64,000 nt of DNA from Proteobacteria bacterium 005FR1 (GCA_026192395.1 WACF01000001.1:2540309-2604308), one strand, 5' to 3'. Positions 38,505-47,881 are shown, counted from the stretch's first letter. Notes: generated by a model from the sequence alone, not told the origin. Program-made: numbers and translations.

Positions 38505-38885
38505 TCAGGCTCTTTTGCTCGGCGTAAAAATGGAATAGTTACCGTTGGCCTTTGCCACAAGTCTGTCTCCGCAGCGAATCTCTGACTCAAGATTGGCGAC
38601 CGACTTCCCCTTGTTGACAACCTCAGTTACGCAGCTGAGCTTCCCCTCGAAGACCGGCGCGAAATAGTTGATCTTGATTTCGATGGTTGCACACAGCTCC
38701 CCTCGGGTAAGCAGTGGATACAGCGCAGCCCCCATGCCGGTGTCCGCCAGCGAATACAGGACGCCGCCGTGAACTACGTTGTGCGGGTTTAAGAGACTTT
38801 CCGTCACAGTGATTGCACACTCGCTCCTTCCGGCCTCTTTTTTCTCTACGCTCAGACCGATGAGATCTGCAAAGGGATGTTTCAT
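38505..38885 (-). CDS. PaaI-type hotdog-fold thioesterase
   Basis: The 126-residue protein has the hotdog thioesterase core: NPHNVVHGGVLYSLADTGMGAAL, where the HGG segment begins the central helix, and an active-site-like Asp at LADTG. The rest shows INYFAPVFEGKLSCVTEVVNKGKSVANLESEIRC, as in PaaI/YbgC-like acyl-CoA thioesterases. Acyl-CoA hydrolysis is inferred from the family; the acyl chain is unknown. It lies in the same direction as the cupin, 73 bases upstream of its start. Confidence 0.82.
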   Translation of the reverse strand: MKHPFADLIGLSVEKKEAGRSECAITVTESLLNPHNVVHGGVLYSLADTGMGAALYPLLTRGELCATIEIKINYFAPVFEGKLSCVTEVVNKGKSVANLESEIRCGDRLVAKANGNYSIFTPSKRA

Positions 38886-38960
38886 TTTCTATCCTCCGGG
38901 CAACCATTCAGGCGCGCGGCAAATTCCCTGGCCGACCATGGGTTCTCTGCCCCCTTCAGA

Positions 38961-39287
38961 TCACATTCCCGCAATCGACAAGCCAAAGCCAATGAATACG
39001 AACGTGACACCAACGAGCAGACAATACTTGGCAAACCGCGCCTTCGTGTAAGCCTTGGTGCCCGCGGCCACCGTTTCAGCCGAAGATGACGACTCGAATT
39101 CCCGTCCAAGCACCCAGCTGAATACCCCGAGCGTGCTTCCCAAGTCGGTGAACGCATAGCCGAGAGGAGAGCCCAGTTGCTTCCATTTCTCGGCATCATT
39201 GTTCTTAAGTGATGCACAGAGCTCCGGAAAGCTGATGGATATAGCACCAACCGCAATCAAAATCGCTCCGAAAACCAATACAACCAT
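38961..39287 (-). CDS. Small membrane protein of unknown function (two transmembrane segments)
   Basis: I do not recognise the family. The 108-residue protein from ATG 39287 has a hydrophobic N-terminal helix (VLVFGAILIAVGAISISFPELCA), a hydrophilic centre, and a second helix near the C-terminus (FAKYCLLVGVTFVFIGFGLSI). GGGAGG lies 6 bases upstream of this ATG, so it is preferred over the in-frame TTG 6 bases earlier. The 75-base gap to the thioesterase suggests a separate or loosely linked gene. Confidence 0.6.
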   Translation of the reverse strand: MVVLVFGAILIAVGAISISFPELCASLKNNDAEKWKQLGSPLGYAFTDLGSTLGVFSWVLGREFESSSSAETVAAGTKAYTKARFAKYCLLVGVTFVFIGFGLSIAGM

Positions 39288-39631
39288 AACCAACCTCCCT
39301 TTGTTTAAGTGTGGAACGCGTGATCATTGCATGCTGACCTATTTCTCTCAAGCACTGCCAGATTGAGCCGACGAAGTGCCTCCGCGTCATGTGTCTGGGC
39401 GTGACACTAAGCCAAACCTCCCGTAAATATGCGTACAAGCAAACATAGTCGGGCTGCCTTGACTGGTGATCGGTACGTTAGCGTACACCTCGTTCAGGAA
39501 ATACAGCACAGCTGCACGGTGGAATCGGACGTTTGGCTGGTGCGAGCCAGGCCCCGGAGGGAAGCGGTTCGGAACGAGAATGGTCCGGGGAGACAAATGC
39601 CAGGCTGGAATCACCAACCCGGCATTGTCGT
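39288..39631. other. Intergenic region, nothing recognised
   Basis: 344 bases upstream of the small membrane gene and downstream of the CocE-type hydrolase. Open frames here are short, without recognisable domains, and not supported by a ribosome site. I see no clear terminator. Confidence 0.5.
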
Positions 39632-41284
39632 TTAGTCCACCAGAATAGGAAGGACCAGTGCGGAAGGATGGCCGGCATCGAGCAGTATGGTATTGGTGGC
39701 CACTCGCGGCTTGGCCGCTTCGCCGGGCGGTGTGCCGCTGTTGTCATTGACTTCGAAGCGGGGATCGCTGCTCGAAGTAATATGCAGCGCGATTTTATGG
39801 CCCGGTTCGAAGGTGATGGCGGTGTGCCAGAGGTCGATTTCCAGTTGCACGGGTTCGCCCGGCACCATCATCTTCACGTCTTCGGCGCGGCGGCCTTCGC
39901 GGTATCGGGCACGAATAGGAGCGTCGAGGACAATGGCTTCGTAGCCGTCGGGGTACACGTCGATGAGCTTGGCGATGAAGTCGGTGTCGGGTCCGTCAGT
40001 GGCGGCCCAGAGTTCGACAGTAACGTTTCCCGCGATGCTTACCGGCTCTTTCAGCGTCGCGGTTTCGAACCGCAGGTAATCGGCGCGTTCGCCGATGGCA
40101 CGCTGATCCATGGGGCCGCGTTCAAACGTCAGATTGGCTCCACCAACGGTCGGCACCGGATTCTTCGGGTCGAACTTGTAAGAAATAGACTTGGCGTTCT
40201 TCGGTGGCAAATCGTTCGCCAGCTTCTTGCCCGGCTGCAGGTAGAAGCGAGTTGGCTTGTGGGGCGGCGGCCAGGTTTCGGAGGTTTGCCAACCATTGAG
40301 GTCGCTGGCCTTTTCCTTGCGGGCACTGGCCATCATGTAATAGCTCACCGGCGGCTCATCCATGATGCCGTTATCTTCACCCTTCAGCCAATAGTTGAAC
40401 CAGCGAATTTCGTCATCGTCGCTGCGGGTGTCGCCGAGGCTGTCGGCACCGGGGTAGGCCAGATCACCGGACAGATTGCCGTGGCCGAAAGGCCCCATGG
40501 AGAGTTTCTGTCGGCCTTTGGCGCCGGGTGCGCCGAAGTTCTGCAGGTACATATAGTTGCGCAGACCGTAAGCAAAGATATCGTACCAGCCGCCCACGTT
40601 GAACATCGGAATGGTGATGTTGTGAAGATTCGGGGCGGTGTCCCGGGCTTTCCACTCTTCATCCCATAGCACGCGACGCTTGGTGTCTGGCACCTGATCC
40701 CCAGCGCCCTGCCGCTCCATCCAGTTGCCCACGTCCGCCTGTTTGAAGACGCCGCCGACAAACGAGGCTTCATCGAAGCGCATATGCGGAGCGACGATCA
40801 CATAGGCTGCTTCCAGCGACGGCGGGTTTGCGGTGGCAGCAAGGTTGGTAGCGATGCCCATCGCGGAGGCGCCGGTCATGCCGATTTTGCCGTTGCTCCA
40901 AGGCTGCTTTGCCGCCCACTCGACGGTATCGTAGCCATCCTCGCGGTCGTGGTGGAAAGGAATGTACTCGCCTTCAGAGTTGCCCTTGCCGCGTACGTCC
41001 TGAACCACGTACACGTAGCCGGCGTCTGTATAGCGCATGTGACTGCCGCCGCGCGCCATGTTTCCTTTGCCGTAGGGTGTGCGCATCAGCACGACGGGCC
41101 AGGGGCCTTCGCCCTGCGGCTTGTAGACATCCGCCGCCAATTTGACGCCATCTCGCATGGTGGCGAATTCTTCCACCGAGGGACTGGGCTTGGCAGTTGT
41201 CTCCCGCGCCCAGGCGGCGGACGTTAGGGCAAGCAGCATGGCCAGCATGCTTGCCTGCCAGATTCTCACGGTCTGCAACTTCAT
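39632..41284 (-). CDS. Secreted CocE/NonD-family hydrolase (X-Pro dipeptidyl-peptidase S15-like)
   Basis: The 550-residue protein has a signal peptide (about 1-26, ending AWA-R), an alpha/beta-hydrolase domain with MRDGVKLAADVYKP at its start, the nucleophile elbow GMTGASAMG (Ser near 141) and DVRGKGNSEGEY. A C-terminal jelly-roll domain (RFETATLKEPVSIAGNVTVELWAATD and AIRARYREG) completes the family layout. Such enzymes hydrolyse esters or amides in the periplasm or outside; the substrate here is unknown. Convergent gene order with nothing adjacent; the start has AGGGAG upstream. Confidence 0.9.
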   Translation of the reverse strand: MKLQTVRIWQASMLAMLLALTSAAWARETTAKPSPSVEEFATMRDGVKLAADVYKPQGEGPWPVVLMRTPYGKGNMARGGSHMRYTDAGYVYVVQDVRGKGNSEGEYIPFHHDREDGYDTVEWAAKQPWSNGKIGMTGASAMGIATNLAATANPPSLEAAYVIVAPHMRFDEASFVGGVFKQADVGNWMERQGAGDQVPDTKRRVLWDEEWKARDTAPNLHNITIPMFNVGGWYDIFAYGLRNYMYLQNFGAPGAKGRQKLSMGPFGHGNLSGDLAYPGADSLGDTRSDDDEIRWFNYWLKGEDNGIMDEPPVSYYMMASARKEKASDLNGWQTSETWPPPHKPTRFYLQPGKKLANDLPPKNAKSISYKFDPKNPVPTVGGANLTFERGPMDQRAIGERADYLRFETATLKEPVSIAGNVTVELWAATDGPDTDFIAKLIDVYPDGYEAIVLDAPIRARYREGRRAEDVKMMVPGEPVQLEIDLWHTAITFEPGHKIALHITSSSDPRFEVNDNSGTPPGEAAKPRVATNTILLDAGHPSALVLPILVD

Positions 41285-41615
41285 AGGTGATCTCCCTGGT
41301 TGTTCTTAGATTAGAGTACTCGATGAGAGCCGATATGAGAGCTATTGGACAAAGTGATCCGACGTCGATTCTAACCTGAACCCCCCTGAGCGGACCGTCG
41401 GTCAGGTAAAGACTTGTAATGGCAAGTATGCCAGCGGTATGCTTCGGGCGCTGTGTGATTGGCGAACAGCTGTTGCTTGGGCAATGAAAAGAGCAGCAGC
41501 CGCGTGGAATCAACCACATGGAAGCACAGCCAGAGTCGCGCTTGAGGAACAATCAAGCGCCACACTGTCCTGCCGACCGCCTGGGCCTTCTTCCCCTTCG
41601 TCAAGGAGAACGCCC
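41285..41615. other. Region between CocE-type hydrolase and SHMT gene, with a leader hairpin
   Basis: 331 bases with divergent genes on both sides, so it should hold both promoters. One perfect 8-bp hairpin, GCGCTTGA / TCAAGCGC with loop GGAACAA (41538-41545 with 41553-41560), lies 55 bases before the SHMT start. I do not match it to a known riboswitch. Confidence 0.5.
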
Positions 41616-42893
41616 ATGAGCATGCCCACCGACTATCTCCACCAGCTGCAGTCCACCGACCCCGCTATTTACTCCGCCCTTCGGGGGGAGGAAGCGCGCC
41701 AACGTGATGGAATCGAGCTTATCCCCGCAGAAAACTACACCTATCCCGAAGTCCTTGCTCTATTGGGATCGGTATTCACCAACAAATATTCCGAAGGCTA
41801 CCCCGGCAATCGCTATTACGGCGGACAGGATTTTACCGATACCGTTGAGAACATCGCCCGCGAACGTGCCTGCGCGCTGTTTCGCGGCGAGCACGCCAAT
41901 GTGCAAGCCCTGTCCGGCTCCGCGATGAATCAGGCAGCCTACTTCGCGCTGCTGGAACCGGGCGATACGATTCTGGCGATGGACCTCTCTCATGGCGGTC
42001 ACCTCACTCACGGCGCGCCGGTGTCGCACATGGGGAAGCTGTTTCGTTTTATTCGCTACAAAACTCATGGAGAACGCGGCGAAATCGACTATGACGAACT
42101 GCGACAGCTGGCGCGCGAATACGAACCGAAACTCGTGCTATGCGGCTACTCGTCCGACCCAAGAGATCTGGACTATGGTCGATTCAAGGCGATTGCCAAT
42201 GAAGTGGGCGCGCTGACCATGGCCGACATTTCCCACATCGGCGGCCTGGTAGCTGGAAACGTGATGAACAATCCGCTGGATGCGGGCTTTGACCTGATCA
42301 CCACCACGACGCACAAGTCTTTGCGCGGCCCTCGCGGCGGACTGATCGTTTGCAAAAAGGAACTTGCAAAGCAAGTGGACAAGTCCGTATTTCCGGGCCT
42401 GCAGGGTGGTCCACACATGAATCAGGTGGCCGCCACCGCGACGACCTTGTTGCTTGCGCAGCGGCCGCAGTTTCAAGATTACTCTCGGCGGGTGCTGGAC
42501 AATGCACAACGACTTGCAGTGCGGTTGAAAGACGCTGGAGCAAAACTGGTTACCGGCGGGACCGAAAATCACTCGCTGGTCGTCGATACGGTTGCCAGCT
42601 TCGGGCTCACAGGCAAGCAAGCCGAACAAGTGCTGGACCGGGTAGGGATCACCACCAACAAACAGGTAATTCCCGATGATCCATTGCCGCCAATGACCGC
42701 CAGTGGCATTCGCATTGGCAGTCCCGCGGCGACGACACGCGGTATGTTGGGCAGTGACATGGATGCGGTTGCGGGGTGGATTGTGAAAGCGCTTCGCTGG
42801 CACGAGAGCTCGCAGAAGCTCGAAGAAATTCAGGCTGAGGTTCGATGTTTCTGTCGGCGCTTCCCCGTTCCCGGTTTGATGGAACAGGGCTAG
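41616..42893 (+). CDS. glyA: Serine hydroxymethyltransferase
   Basis: PLP enzyme converting serine and tetrahydrofolate to glycine and 5,10-methylene-tetrahydrofolate. The 425-residue protein from ATG 41616 (AAGGAG 7 bases upstream) has LIPAENYTYPEVLALLGSVFTNKYSEGYPGNRYYGG, the PLP-Lys loop TTTTHKSLRGPRGG, and ITTNKQVIPDD near the C-terminus. Upstream in-frame extension to 41439 is low-complexity and rejected. The sequence diverges from typical Escherichia GlyA (for example HGGHLTHGAPVSHMG), so this could be a second SHMT paralogue; I cannot tell whether another copy exists elsewhere. Confidence 0.9.
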   Translation: MSMPTDYLHQLQSTDPAIYSALRGEEARQRDGIELIPAENYTYPEVLALLGSVFTNKYSEGYPGNRYYGGQDFTDTVENIARERACALFRGEHANVQALSGSAMNQAAYFALLEPGDTILAMDLSHGGHLTHGAPVSHMGKLFRFIRYKTHGERGEIDYDELRQLAREYEPKLVLCGYSSDPRDLDYGRFKAIANEVGALTMADISHIGGLVAGNVMNNPLDAGFDLITTTTHKSLRGPRGGLIVCKKELAKQVDKSVFPGLQGGPHMNQVAATATTLLLAQRPQFQDYSRRVLDNAQRLAVRLKDAGAKLVTGGTENHSLVVDTVASFGLTGKQAEQVLDRVGITTNKQVIPDDPLPPMTASGIRIGSPAATTRGMLGSDMDAVAGWIVKALRWHESSQKLEEIQAEVRCFCRRFPVPGLMEQG

Positions 42894-42899
42894 CAGCAT

Positions 42900-42926
42900 G
42901 GTTGCGGCTGCGCGGCAGCCGCAACC
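42900..42926. terminator. Strong convergent hairpin between SHMT and hydrolase genes
   Basis: Perfect 12-bp stem GGTTGCGGCTGC / GCAGCCGCAACC with a 3-base loop (42900-42911 with 42915-42926). It sits exactly between two convergent stop codons, so it probably acts as a bidirectional terminator, although neither strand has a long T run. Confidence 0.65.
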
Positions 42927-42929
42927 CGC

Positions 42930-43820
42930 TTAAGCAGTTTGAGTTTGCGAAACGCTCGCGGCTTCGAGCATTGCATCAATCGCGGCGATCGATTCAGGCT
43001 CGTCCAGCAGCGGCGCATGACCTCGGTTGGGAATCTCCGCGTATGCCAGGGAAGGTCTGCGCCGTTTCATTTCATCGGCACATTCTGCGGGCAAAAGGTC
43101 CGATAGTGCGCCACGGATCAGCAGCATCGGCATTTCCGGAATCGCATCGAAAGCCGCCCACAGTGGCGCAGGATCGAAGGTCGCAGGCGCAGTCTCGAAT
43201 GGAATGGCGATGGCCGGATCGTAGTTCAGAACGGGCTTTCCGTCGTCGTCCTCACGATAGAGTCCGCGCGTAAATTGCTGCCATTGGGCTTCACTTAGGT
43301 TGGGCAGTGCAGAGCCATTCACCGATTTGTTTTGCGCGACCGCCTCCTCCCAGTCTGCCACCGGCTCGGATTTCCCCACGTAGCTCTTGATCCGGTCCAT
43401 CCCGCCCTGGTTCAAGTCAGGACCCATGTCATTGATCACGATCCCACGCAGCCAGCTCGGTTGCATCGAAGCGGTCAGCATCGACATCAGTCCGCCCAAA
43501 GAGGTACCTACCAATGTCACATTCTGCAGATCGAGCGTTTTTTGCAAGTGCAGCAGGTCCCTCACGTAAACGCCTGGATTGTAGTTTTCCGGATTTGCAT
43601 CCCATTCTGAACGTCCTCGTCCGCGCAGATCCAGTGCGAGCACACGGTAATGCCGTTGCAGGTGAAGAGCCAATGCATGGAAGTCCGCGGAATTGCGGGT
43701 CAGTCCCGGCAGACAGATGATGACTGGATTGCCAGCCACTGCGTCCGTACACGGGTAGTCTCTCGCGAACAGTCGCAAGCCGTCTTCGCTCTGGTACCAA
43801 AGTTCGTTGTAGTCAGACAT
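42930..43820 (-). CDS. Alpha/beta-fold hydrolase
   Basis: The 296-residue cytoplasmic protein has the alpha/beta-hydrolase core: ICLPGLTRNSADFHAL (oxyanion hole), DLRGRGRSEWD, the nucleophile elbow GTSLGGLMSM (Ser near 107), an acid in IRGALSDLLP and the terminal His in IPNRGHAPLLDEPE. No signal peptide is seen. It lies downstream of the TonB receptor gene, which has its own terminator at 43878-43903, so it may be read by a separate promoter or by read-through. Its placement makes it a candidate for hydrolysing what the receptor and symporter import; this is inference. Confidence 0.85.
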   Translation of the reverse strand: MSDYNELWYQSEDGLRLFARDYPCTDAVAGNPVIICLPGLTRNSADFHALALHLQRHYRVLALDLRGRGRSEWDANPENYNPGVYVRDLLHLQKTLDLQNVTLVGTSLGGLMSMLTASMQPSWLRGIVINDMGPDLNQGGMDRIKSYVGKSEPVADWEEAVAQNKSVNGSALPNLSEAQWQQFTRGLYREDDDGKPVLNYDPAIAIPFETAPATFDPAPLWAAFDAIPEMPMLLIRGALSDLLPAECADEMKRRRPSLAYAEIPNRGHAPLLDEPESIAAIDAMLEAASVSQTQTA

Positions 43821-43877
43821 AGATTACTTCTCTAAATCTCTTGCCCGAAATTTGTGTGGGCACGTGGATAGCGGAGC

Positions 43878-43903
43878 AAAAAAAGGGGCAGACGAACTGC
43901 CCC
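43878..43903 (-). terminator. Rho-independent terminator after the TonB receptor
   Basis: Stem GGGGCAG / CTGCCCC with a 5-base loop and, on the minus strand, a run of seven T. About 33 bases after the receptor stop. Confidence 0.85.
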
Positions 43904-43936
43904 GAGAGACAACAAGTGAGAGTGAATCGAAAGTGT

Positions 43937-46168
43937 TTAGAACTGGTAACCGACCGACAGCATCACGGTTCTCGGATCGCCGTAGAAGCCCGTCACCGTG
44001 TCTTCGCCACCGAGGCCAGGTGCAACCAGGTTGCCACTGCTATCGAAGGTGGCCGCGAAGTTGTAGCCGGCAATCCGGTACTCTTCGTCGGTCAGGTTTT
44101 TGCCGTGCAATCCGATCATCCAGTGGCTGTCAGGAGAGGTAAAGACGATGTCGGCATTCATGAGCGTGTAGCTCCCTTCATCAAGTGCCGAGGGCAACTC
44201 GAAGATGTGGACGCTGTCGCGGTAGGAAGCACCCAGTTTCCAGTCGCTCTGCCAGGCGCCGATGTCGGCTCTGTAGTTGAGAGCCAGATTGCCGCTCCAT
44301 TCCGGTGTATTCGAAATTACCCAGGCATCGGAGACGTCCACTACCCTGCCCACAACGGGGTCGAAGTTGCTCACTTCGACAAATTCCGCGTCGATGTAGC
44401 CAACAACTGCACTCAGCGAAAGGTTGTCAGTCAGGGCCGCGGCGGCCTCCAGTTCGAAGCCTTTCATTTTTGCTTCACCGGCGTTGACGACCTGACTCGC
44501 GTAGTCAGTCGTGCCCACGGCGCGCTGCACGGTTACCTGCATGTCCTGGTAGTCGTTGTAGAACAACGCAGCATTCAGGCGAAGGCGGGAATCCAGCAGA
44601 CTTGACTTAAGACCTACTTCGAAGCTGTCCACGATCTCAGGATCGAAAGGCTCGTCGGCCAGTGGATTAACGCTCTGGTTGGCGCGCATGTCGAAGCCGC
44701 CGGATTTGAAGCCGCTGGTGAAGGACCCATAAGCCATCACGTCGTCACTGAAGCGGTACTGAGCTCCGATATGCGGGGAGAACTCGGCCCAGTCTTCTTT
44801 ATCAGTAAAGTCGGACTGAACGAGAAGCGGCGTGACGTTCTGCTCGGGGTATACCGCTCCGAGATAAACGTATCTGTACACATCAGCCACTTTCTCGTCG
44901 GTGGTGTAGCGACCGCCGAGGCTCATGGAGAAAGCGGGGCTGAAATCATAGGTAGCCTGAGCGTAGGCGGAGTAGCTGTCGGTGTCGACACAACCACCGT
45001 TTTCTGCGGTTATGCCTGCAAGACCGAGAATTACATCGAAAACGCCACAAGCTTCCCCGGAGAAGTAATAGAGTCCGCCCACGACACTCATCTCGCCCGC
45101 CACGTAGTTGAGCTGAAACTCCTGAGTAAACTGCTCATCGTCGTAAATGGCGGGAACATCGAAAGTATTCACTGCCGTCGCGTCGAAGTCGATGTTGGTA
45201 TACGTGTAGCCTTCGCGGCTCGACGTGATCGACTTGAATTCCAGCTGGTCATTGATATCCCAGACGACGTGCAGGGACGCACCTTCTGTGTTTACCTCGT
45301 TCTCCACCGGGAGGCTGCTATCGCTGTCGTAGACGCTGCCGTATGGGCGCTGCCCCGTTACAAGGCTCGGTGTGAGGCGGTAGCCACCGCGCGGGTTGGA
45401 ATCGTCCTGTGTTTCGTCTGCGCTGATGCGCACCAGAACGTCGTCTGTCGCTTGCCACTCGAGTTTGAGGTGAGCCGACTGTACCTCCTTGTTGTAGTTG
45501 TCATCACCAGTGTTGCGGAATTCGCCGAAACCGTCGCGCTGCAGTGAAGCAATACCGCCGCCGATGTAAAGCGTGTTCTCAATCAGCGGAGTGGAGCCGG
45601 AAATGACGATATCACGCTGATTGTAGCTGCCGGCGCGACCGCGAATCTGGAAGCTGGCTTCATTATCAAGCTGGCGAGTCTGGTACTTAAGCGCGCCGCC
45701 GATGGTATTTTTTCCGTACAACGTTCCCTGTGGACCGCGGAGCACTTCGATGTTTTCGACATCGAGGATGTCCAGCACCGCACCTTGCGGGCGGGCGATG
45801 TAAACATCATCGATGTAAATGCCCACGCCCGGCTCGAAGCCCCACAAGGGATCCTGCTGGCCGATTCCGCGGATGTAGGCGGTCAGGGTGGAGTTGGTGC
45901 CGCGGCTGACCTGCAGAGTAGTGTTCGGCAGACGCTGTTGGAGCTCGGTGATGTCATTGACGCCCTGACGCTGCAATTCGGCCGCATTGAACGCACTCAC
46001 CGCAACGGGAACGTCCTGCAGGTTTTCCGCACGCTTTCGTGCAGTCACCACCACTTCTTCGATAATGCCGGCGCCGTCCTGGGCCATGGATAGACTGGGA
46101 AGACTGCCCAGTGCGGCGAGGCACAGGAGGCTGACACTGAGTTGACCTCGGATGATGTTGTTGTTCAT
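43937..46168 (-). CDS. TonB-dependent outer-membrane receptor
   Basis: The 743-residue protein has a signal peptide (about 1-29, ending SMAQ), a TonB-box-like segment (IEEVVVTARKR), a plug domain (DVPVAVSAFNAAEL, YIDDVYIARPQGAVLDILDVENIEVLRGPQGTLYGKNTIGGAL), and a C-terminal beta-barrel ending VMLSVGYQF, whose last Phe fits the outer-membrane signal. Imports an unknown ligand using TonB energy. The plug type is common in receptors linked to uptake of aromatic, terpenoid or oligosaccharide compounds, which does not identify the ligand. Expression appears controlled by TetR operators at 46232-46279. Confidence 0.92.
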   Translation of the reverse strand: MNNNIIRGQLSVSLLCLAALGSLPSLSMAQDGAGIIEEVVVTARKRAENLQDVPVAVSAFNAAELQRQGVNDITELQQRLPNTTLQVSRGTNSTLTAYIRGIGQQDPLWGFEPGVGIYIDDVYIARPQGAVLDILDVENIEVLRGPQGTLYGKNTIGGALKYQTRQLDNEASFQIRGRAGSYNQRDIVISGSTPLIENTLYIGGGIASLQRDGFGEFRNTGDDNYNKEVQSAHLKLEWQATDDVLVRISADETQDDSNPRGGYRLTPSLVTGQRPYGSVYDSDSSLPVENEVNTEGASLHVVWDINDQLEFKSITSSREGYTYTNIDFDATAVNTFDVPAIYDDEQFTQEFQLNYVAGEMSVVGGLYYFSGEACGVFDVILGLAGITAENGGCVDTDSYSAYAQATYDFSPAFSMSLGGRYTTDEKVADVYRYVYLGAVYPEQNVTPLLVQSDFTDKEDWAEFSPHIGAQYRFSDDVMAYGSFTSGFKSGGFDMRANQSVNPLADEPFDPEIVDSFEVGLKSSLLDSRLRLNAALFYNDYQDMQVTVQRAVGTTDYASQVVNAGEAKMKGFELEAAAALTDNLSLSAVVGYIDAEFVEVSNFDPVVGRVVDVSDAWVISNTPEWSGNLALNYRADIGAWQSDWKLGASYRDSVHIFELPSALDEGSYTLMNADIVFTSPDSHWMIGLHGKNLTDEEYRIAGYNFAATFDSSGNLVAPGLGGEDTVTGFYGDPRTVMLSVGYQF

Positions 46169-46231
46169 GCGGATACCCTTCTCGTTTATCTATTTTGTTT
46201 GCTGAAGAGAGCTGCTCGTAATTCTCGGCAA

Positions 46232-46247
46232 TTCAACAGGCGTTGAA
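46232..46247. promoter_or_regulatory. TetR-type operator, downstream copy at the receptor promoter
   Basis: Inverted repeat TTCAAC-AGGC-GTTGAA. Centre lies 32 bases from the other operator at 46264-46279, close to three helical turns, and just past the likely transcription start, at about +4 to +19. Confidence 0.8.
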
Positions 46248-46257
46248 ACTACCGGCG

Positions 46258-46286
46258 AGGCTATTCAACGCACGTTGAATTGTCAA
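46258..46286 (-). promoter_or_regulatory. Promoter of the TonB receptor gene with embedded operator
   Basis: Leftward TTGACA (46281-46286), a 17-base spacer, and TAGCCT (46258-46263). The operator TTCAAC-GCAC-GTTGAA (46264-46279) fills the spacer. A perfect -35, an ideal spacer and a weak -10 suggest a repressible promoter. Confidence 0.75.
46264..46279. promoter_or_regulatory. TetR-type operator inside the receptor promoter spacer
   Basis: Inverted repeat TTCAAC-GCAC-GTTGAA, extended by A/T to ATTCAAC and GTTGAAT. Identical arms to the copies at 46232 and 47889. Confidence 0.82.
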
Positions 46287-46308
46287 TAGCCGGGGTAAAA
46301 AAGATCGC

Positions 46309-47778
46309 TTAGCCGGGCTCCGTGGCCGGAGCGCGCGGCTTGCTGGGCCCGGTGAACAGCCGGGTGAAGAACATCCCGACCAGGGCGAAAAATGCCGATA
46401 AAACAATGGCGTAGCTGGAGGACACGGCGGGATTTTCAATGCCGTACACCAAGTTCAGATAAAGGTGAGTGATCAGCCCGATCAAGGCCGCGGAGAACAC
46501 GATCCACAGGGGAATGGCACCGCGATAAAGCACGCCGAAGAGCAGGGGAACCAGCGAAGCGGCGGCCAGGCCGTAAACCCCCTTCTGGGCAAACAGGCCG
46601 ATCAGCGGCGGCGGATTCCAGGCGATCAAGGCGCCGGCGATGCCGATGATGACGAGTACGATCCGGGACCACAATAAACCGCGCTCCGCGTTGCCGGTGA
46701 TCGGAATGACGATGTCCTTCACCACCATCGCCGACAGGGCGACGAGGATGCCGTCCAAGGTGCTCATGCCCGCTGCCAGCAAGGTGATGAAGATGAGCGT
46801 CAAGGCGTATTGGCCCCAGGCCGAATTGGCAAACTCGTGGAGCAGATATTCGTTGACGACCGCATCCTGGGCGGACACTTCCACACCGGCAAGGCGGGCG
46901 TAGAAACCGATCACCAGCATCAGGCTGAAGACGGTTCCCACCGCGACGGTGGTGCCGATGAATTTTCCAATGTCCCGATGACTACGCAGGTAAAGCACTT
47001 TGGTGAGAATGTGGGGCTGTAGCATCAGCGCGAAAGTGATGATGAACCCGCTCAGAAACACCGAAAAGAAGTCGAAATAAAGATTACTATCGGCGTTGTA
47101 GGCGGCCGCGTAGTTTGCACCGAGGGCGCCGAGGGATCCGCCAATGTCCCCGTCGAAATGCTTGAATCCGTAGATGAAAAGAAACAGCACCACGAACAGC
47201 ATCATGAAGCCCTGCAAGGTGTTCGTGTAGGCGTGTGCGTACGTGCCGCCCATCATCACATAGGAGAAGACAAAGAAAAGAATCAGCACCAGCGCGGTCT
47301 TGTCGGAAATCGGAAACAGGCTCGCCATCAGCATGGAGCAGCCGACCAGAATCAGCACCACGAAGGTGACCGACAACAAATTGATGATCGCAAAGAACAG
47401 ACTGAAGCCGCGATGCTGGTAGCGGTGATAAATCCACTCTGGAATTGTCGCCGCCTTCTTTTCCTCCCCCAGGCGCAGAAAGCCCTTGGTCAACAGGCAA
47501 AAAGCCGTCAGCACACCGAGTGGCGCGGCAATGCCGTAGTGAATGTAAGCAGAAACGCCGTGCACATATACGAAACCGGGATTGATCACAAAGGTGGACG
47601 TCGAGGCGATCGACGCCGCCAGTGTCATGCCGATCAGATAAGGATTCATGTCCTTGTTGCCAATCGAAAAGCCTTGGATGTCGCTGGTACGCCGCATGCC
47701 AAGCCAGGACAAATAGAACACCAGTGCTGCGTAGGCGAGCATTAATCCGTATTTGAAGACTTCCGGCATTGCCAGCAT
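46309..47778 (-). CDS. Sodium:solute symporter (SSS family)
   Basis: The 489-residue protein is an inner-membrane transporter with about 13 predicted hydrophobic helices. Family marks include SIGNKDMNPYLIGMTLAASIASTSTFV near the start (sodium-site helix 1) and LLAAGMSTLDGILVALSAMVVKDI (helix 8 region with Ser/Thr-Asp). Takes up an organic solute with sodium; the substrate is unknown. It is transcribed leftwards from an operator-containing promoter at 47882-47911 and divergent from the tetR gene. A charged tail (GPSKPRAPATEPG) ends the protein. Confidence 0.9.
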   Translation of the reverse strand: MLAMPEVFKYGLMLAYAALVFYLSWLGMRRTSDIQGFSIGNKDMNPYLIGMTLAASIASTSTFVINPGFVYVHGVSAYIHYGIAAPLGVLTAFCLLTKGFLRLGEEKKAATIPEWIYHRYQHRGFSLFFAIINLLSVTFVVLILVGCSMLMASLFPISDKTALVLILFFVFSYVMMGGTYAHAYTNTLQGFMMLFVVLFLFIYGFKHFDGDIGGSLGALGANYAAAYNADSNLYFDFFSVFLSGFIITFALMLQPHILTKVLYLRSHRDIGKFIGTTVAVGTVFSLMLVIGFYARLAGVEVSAQDAVVNEYLLHEFANSAWGQYALTLIFITLLAAGMSTLDGILVALSAMVVKDIVIPITGNAERGLLWSRIVLVIIGIAGALIAWNPPPLIGLFAQKGVYGLAAASLVPLLFGVLYRGAIPLWIVFSAALIGLITHLYLNLVYGIENPAVSSSYAIVLSAFFALVGMFFTRLFTGPSKPRAPATEPG

Positions 47779-47881
47779 GGCTACTCCTCGCGGCTTGATG
47801 GCCGCTAATCGTTTATTGTTCTGACTGCTTGCTGTAGCAGGGGCGGACCGGTGCCCGCCCTGGTGCCGAGTGATTGAATTC

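Noticed and set aside
39429-39635. 68-codon rightward open frame near the CocE-type gene
   Set aside because: No domain, no ribosome site, and composition unlike neighbouring proteins.
41439-41615. Possible 59-residue N-terminal extension of SHMT
   Set aside because: Low-complexity sequence with no match to the family; ATG 41616 has a good ribosome site.
41285-41615. Glycine or folate riboswitch before the SHMT gene
   Set aside because: I could find only a single simple hairpin, not the paired conserved cores of a known riboswitch.
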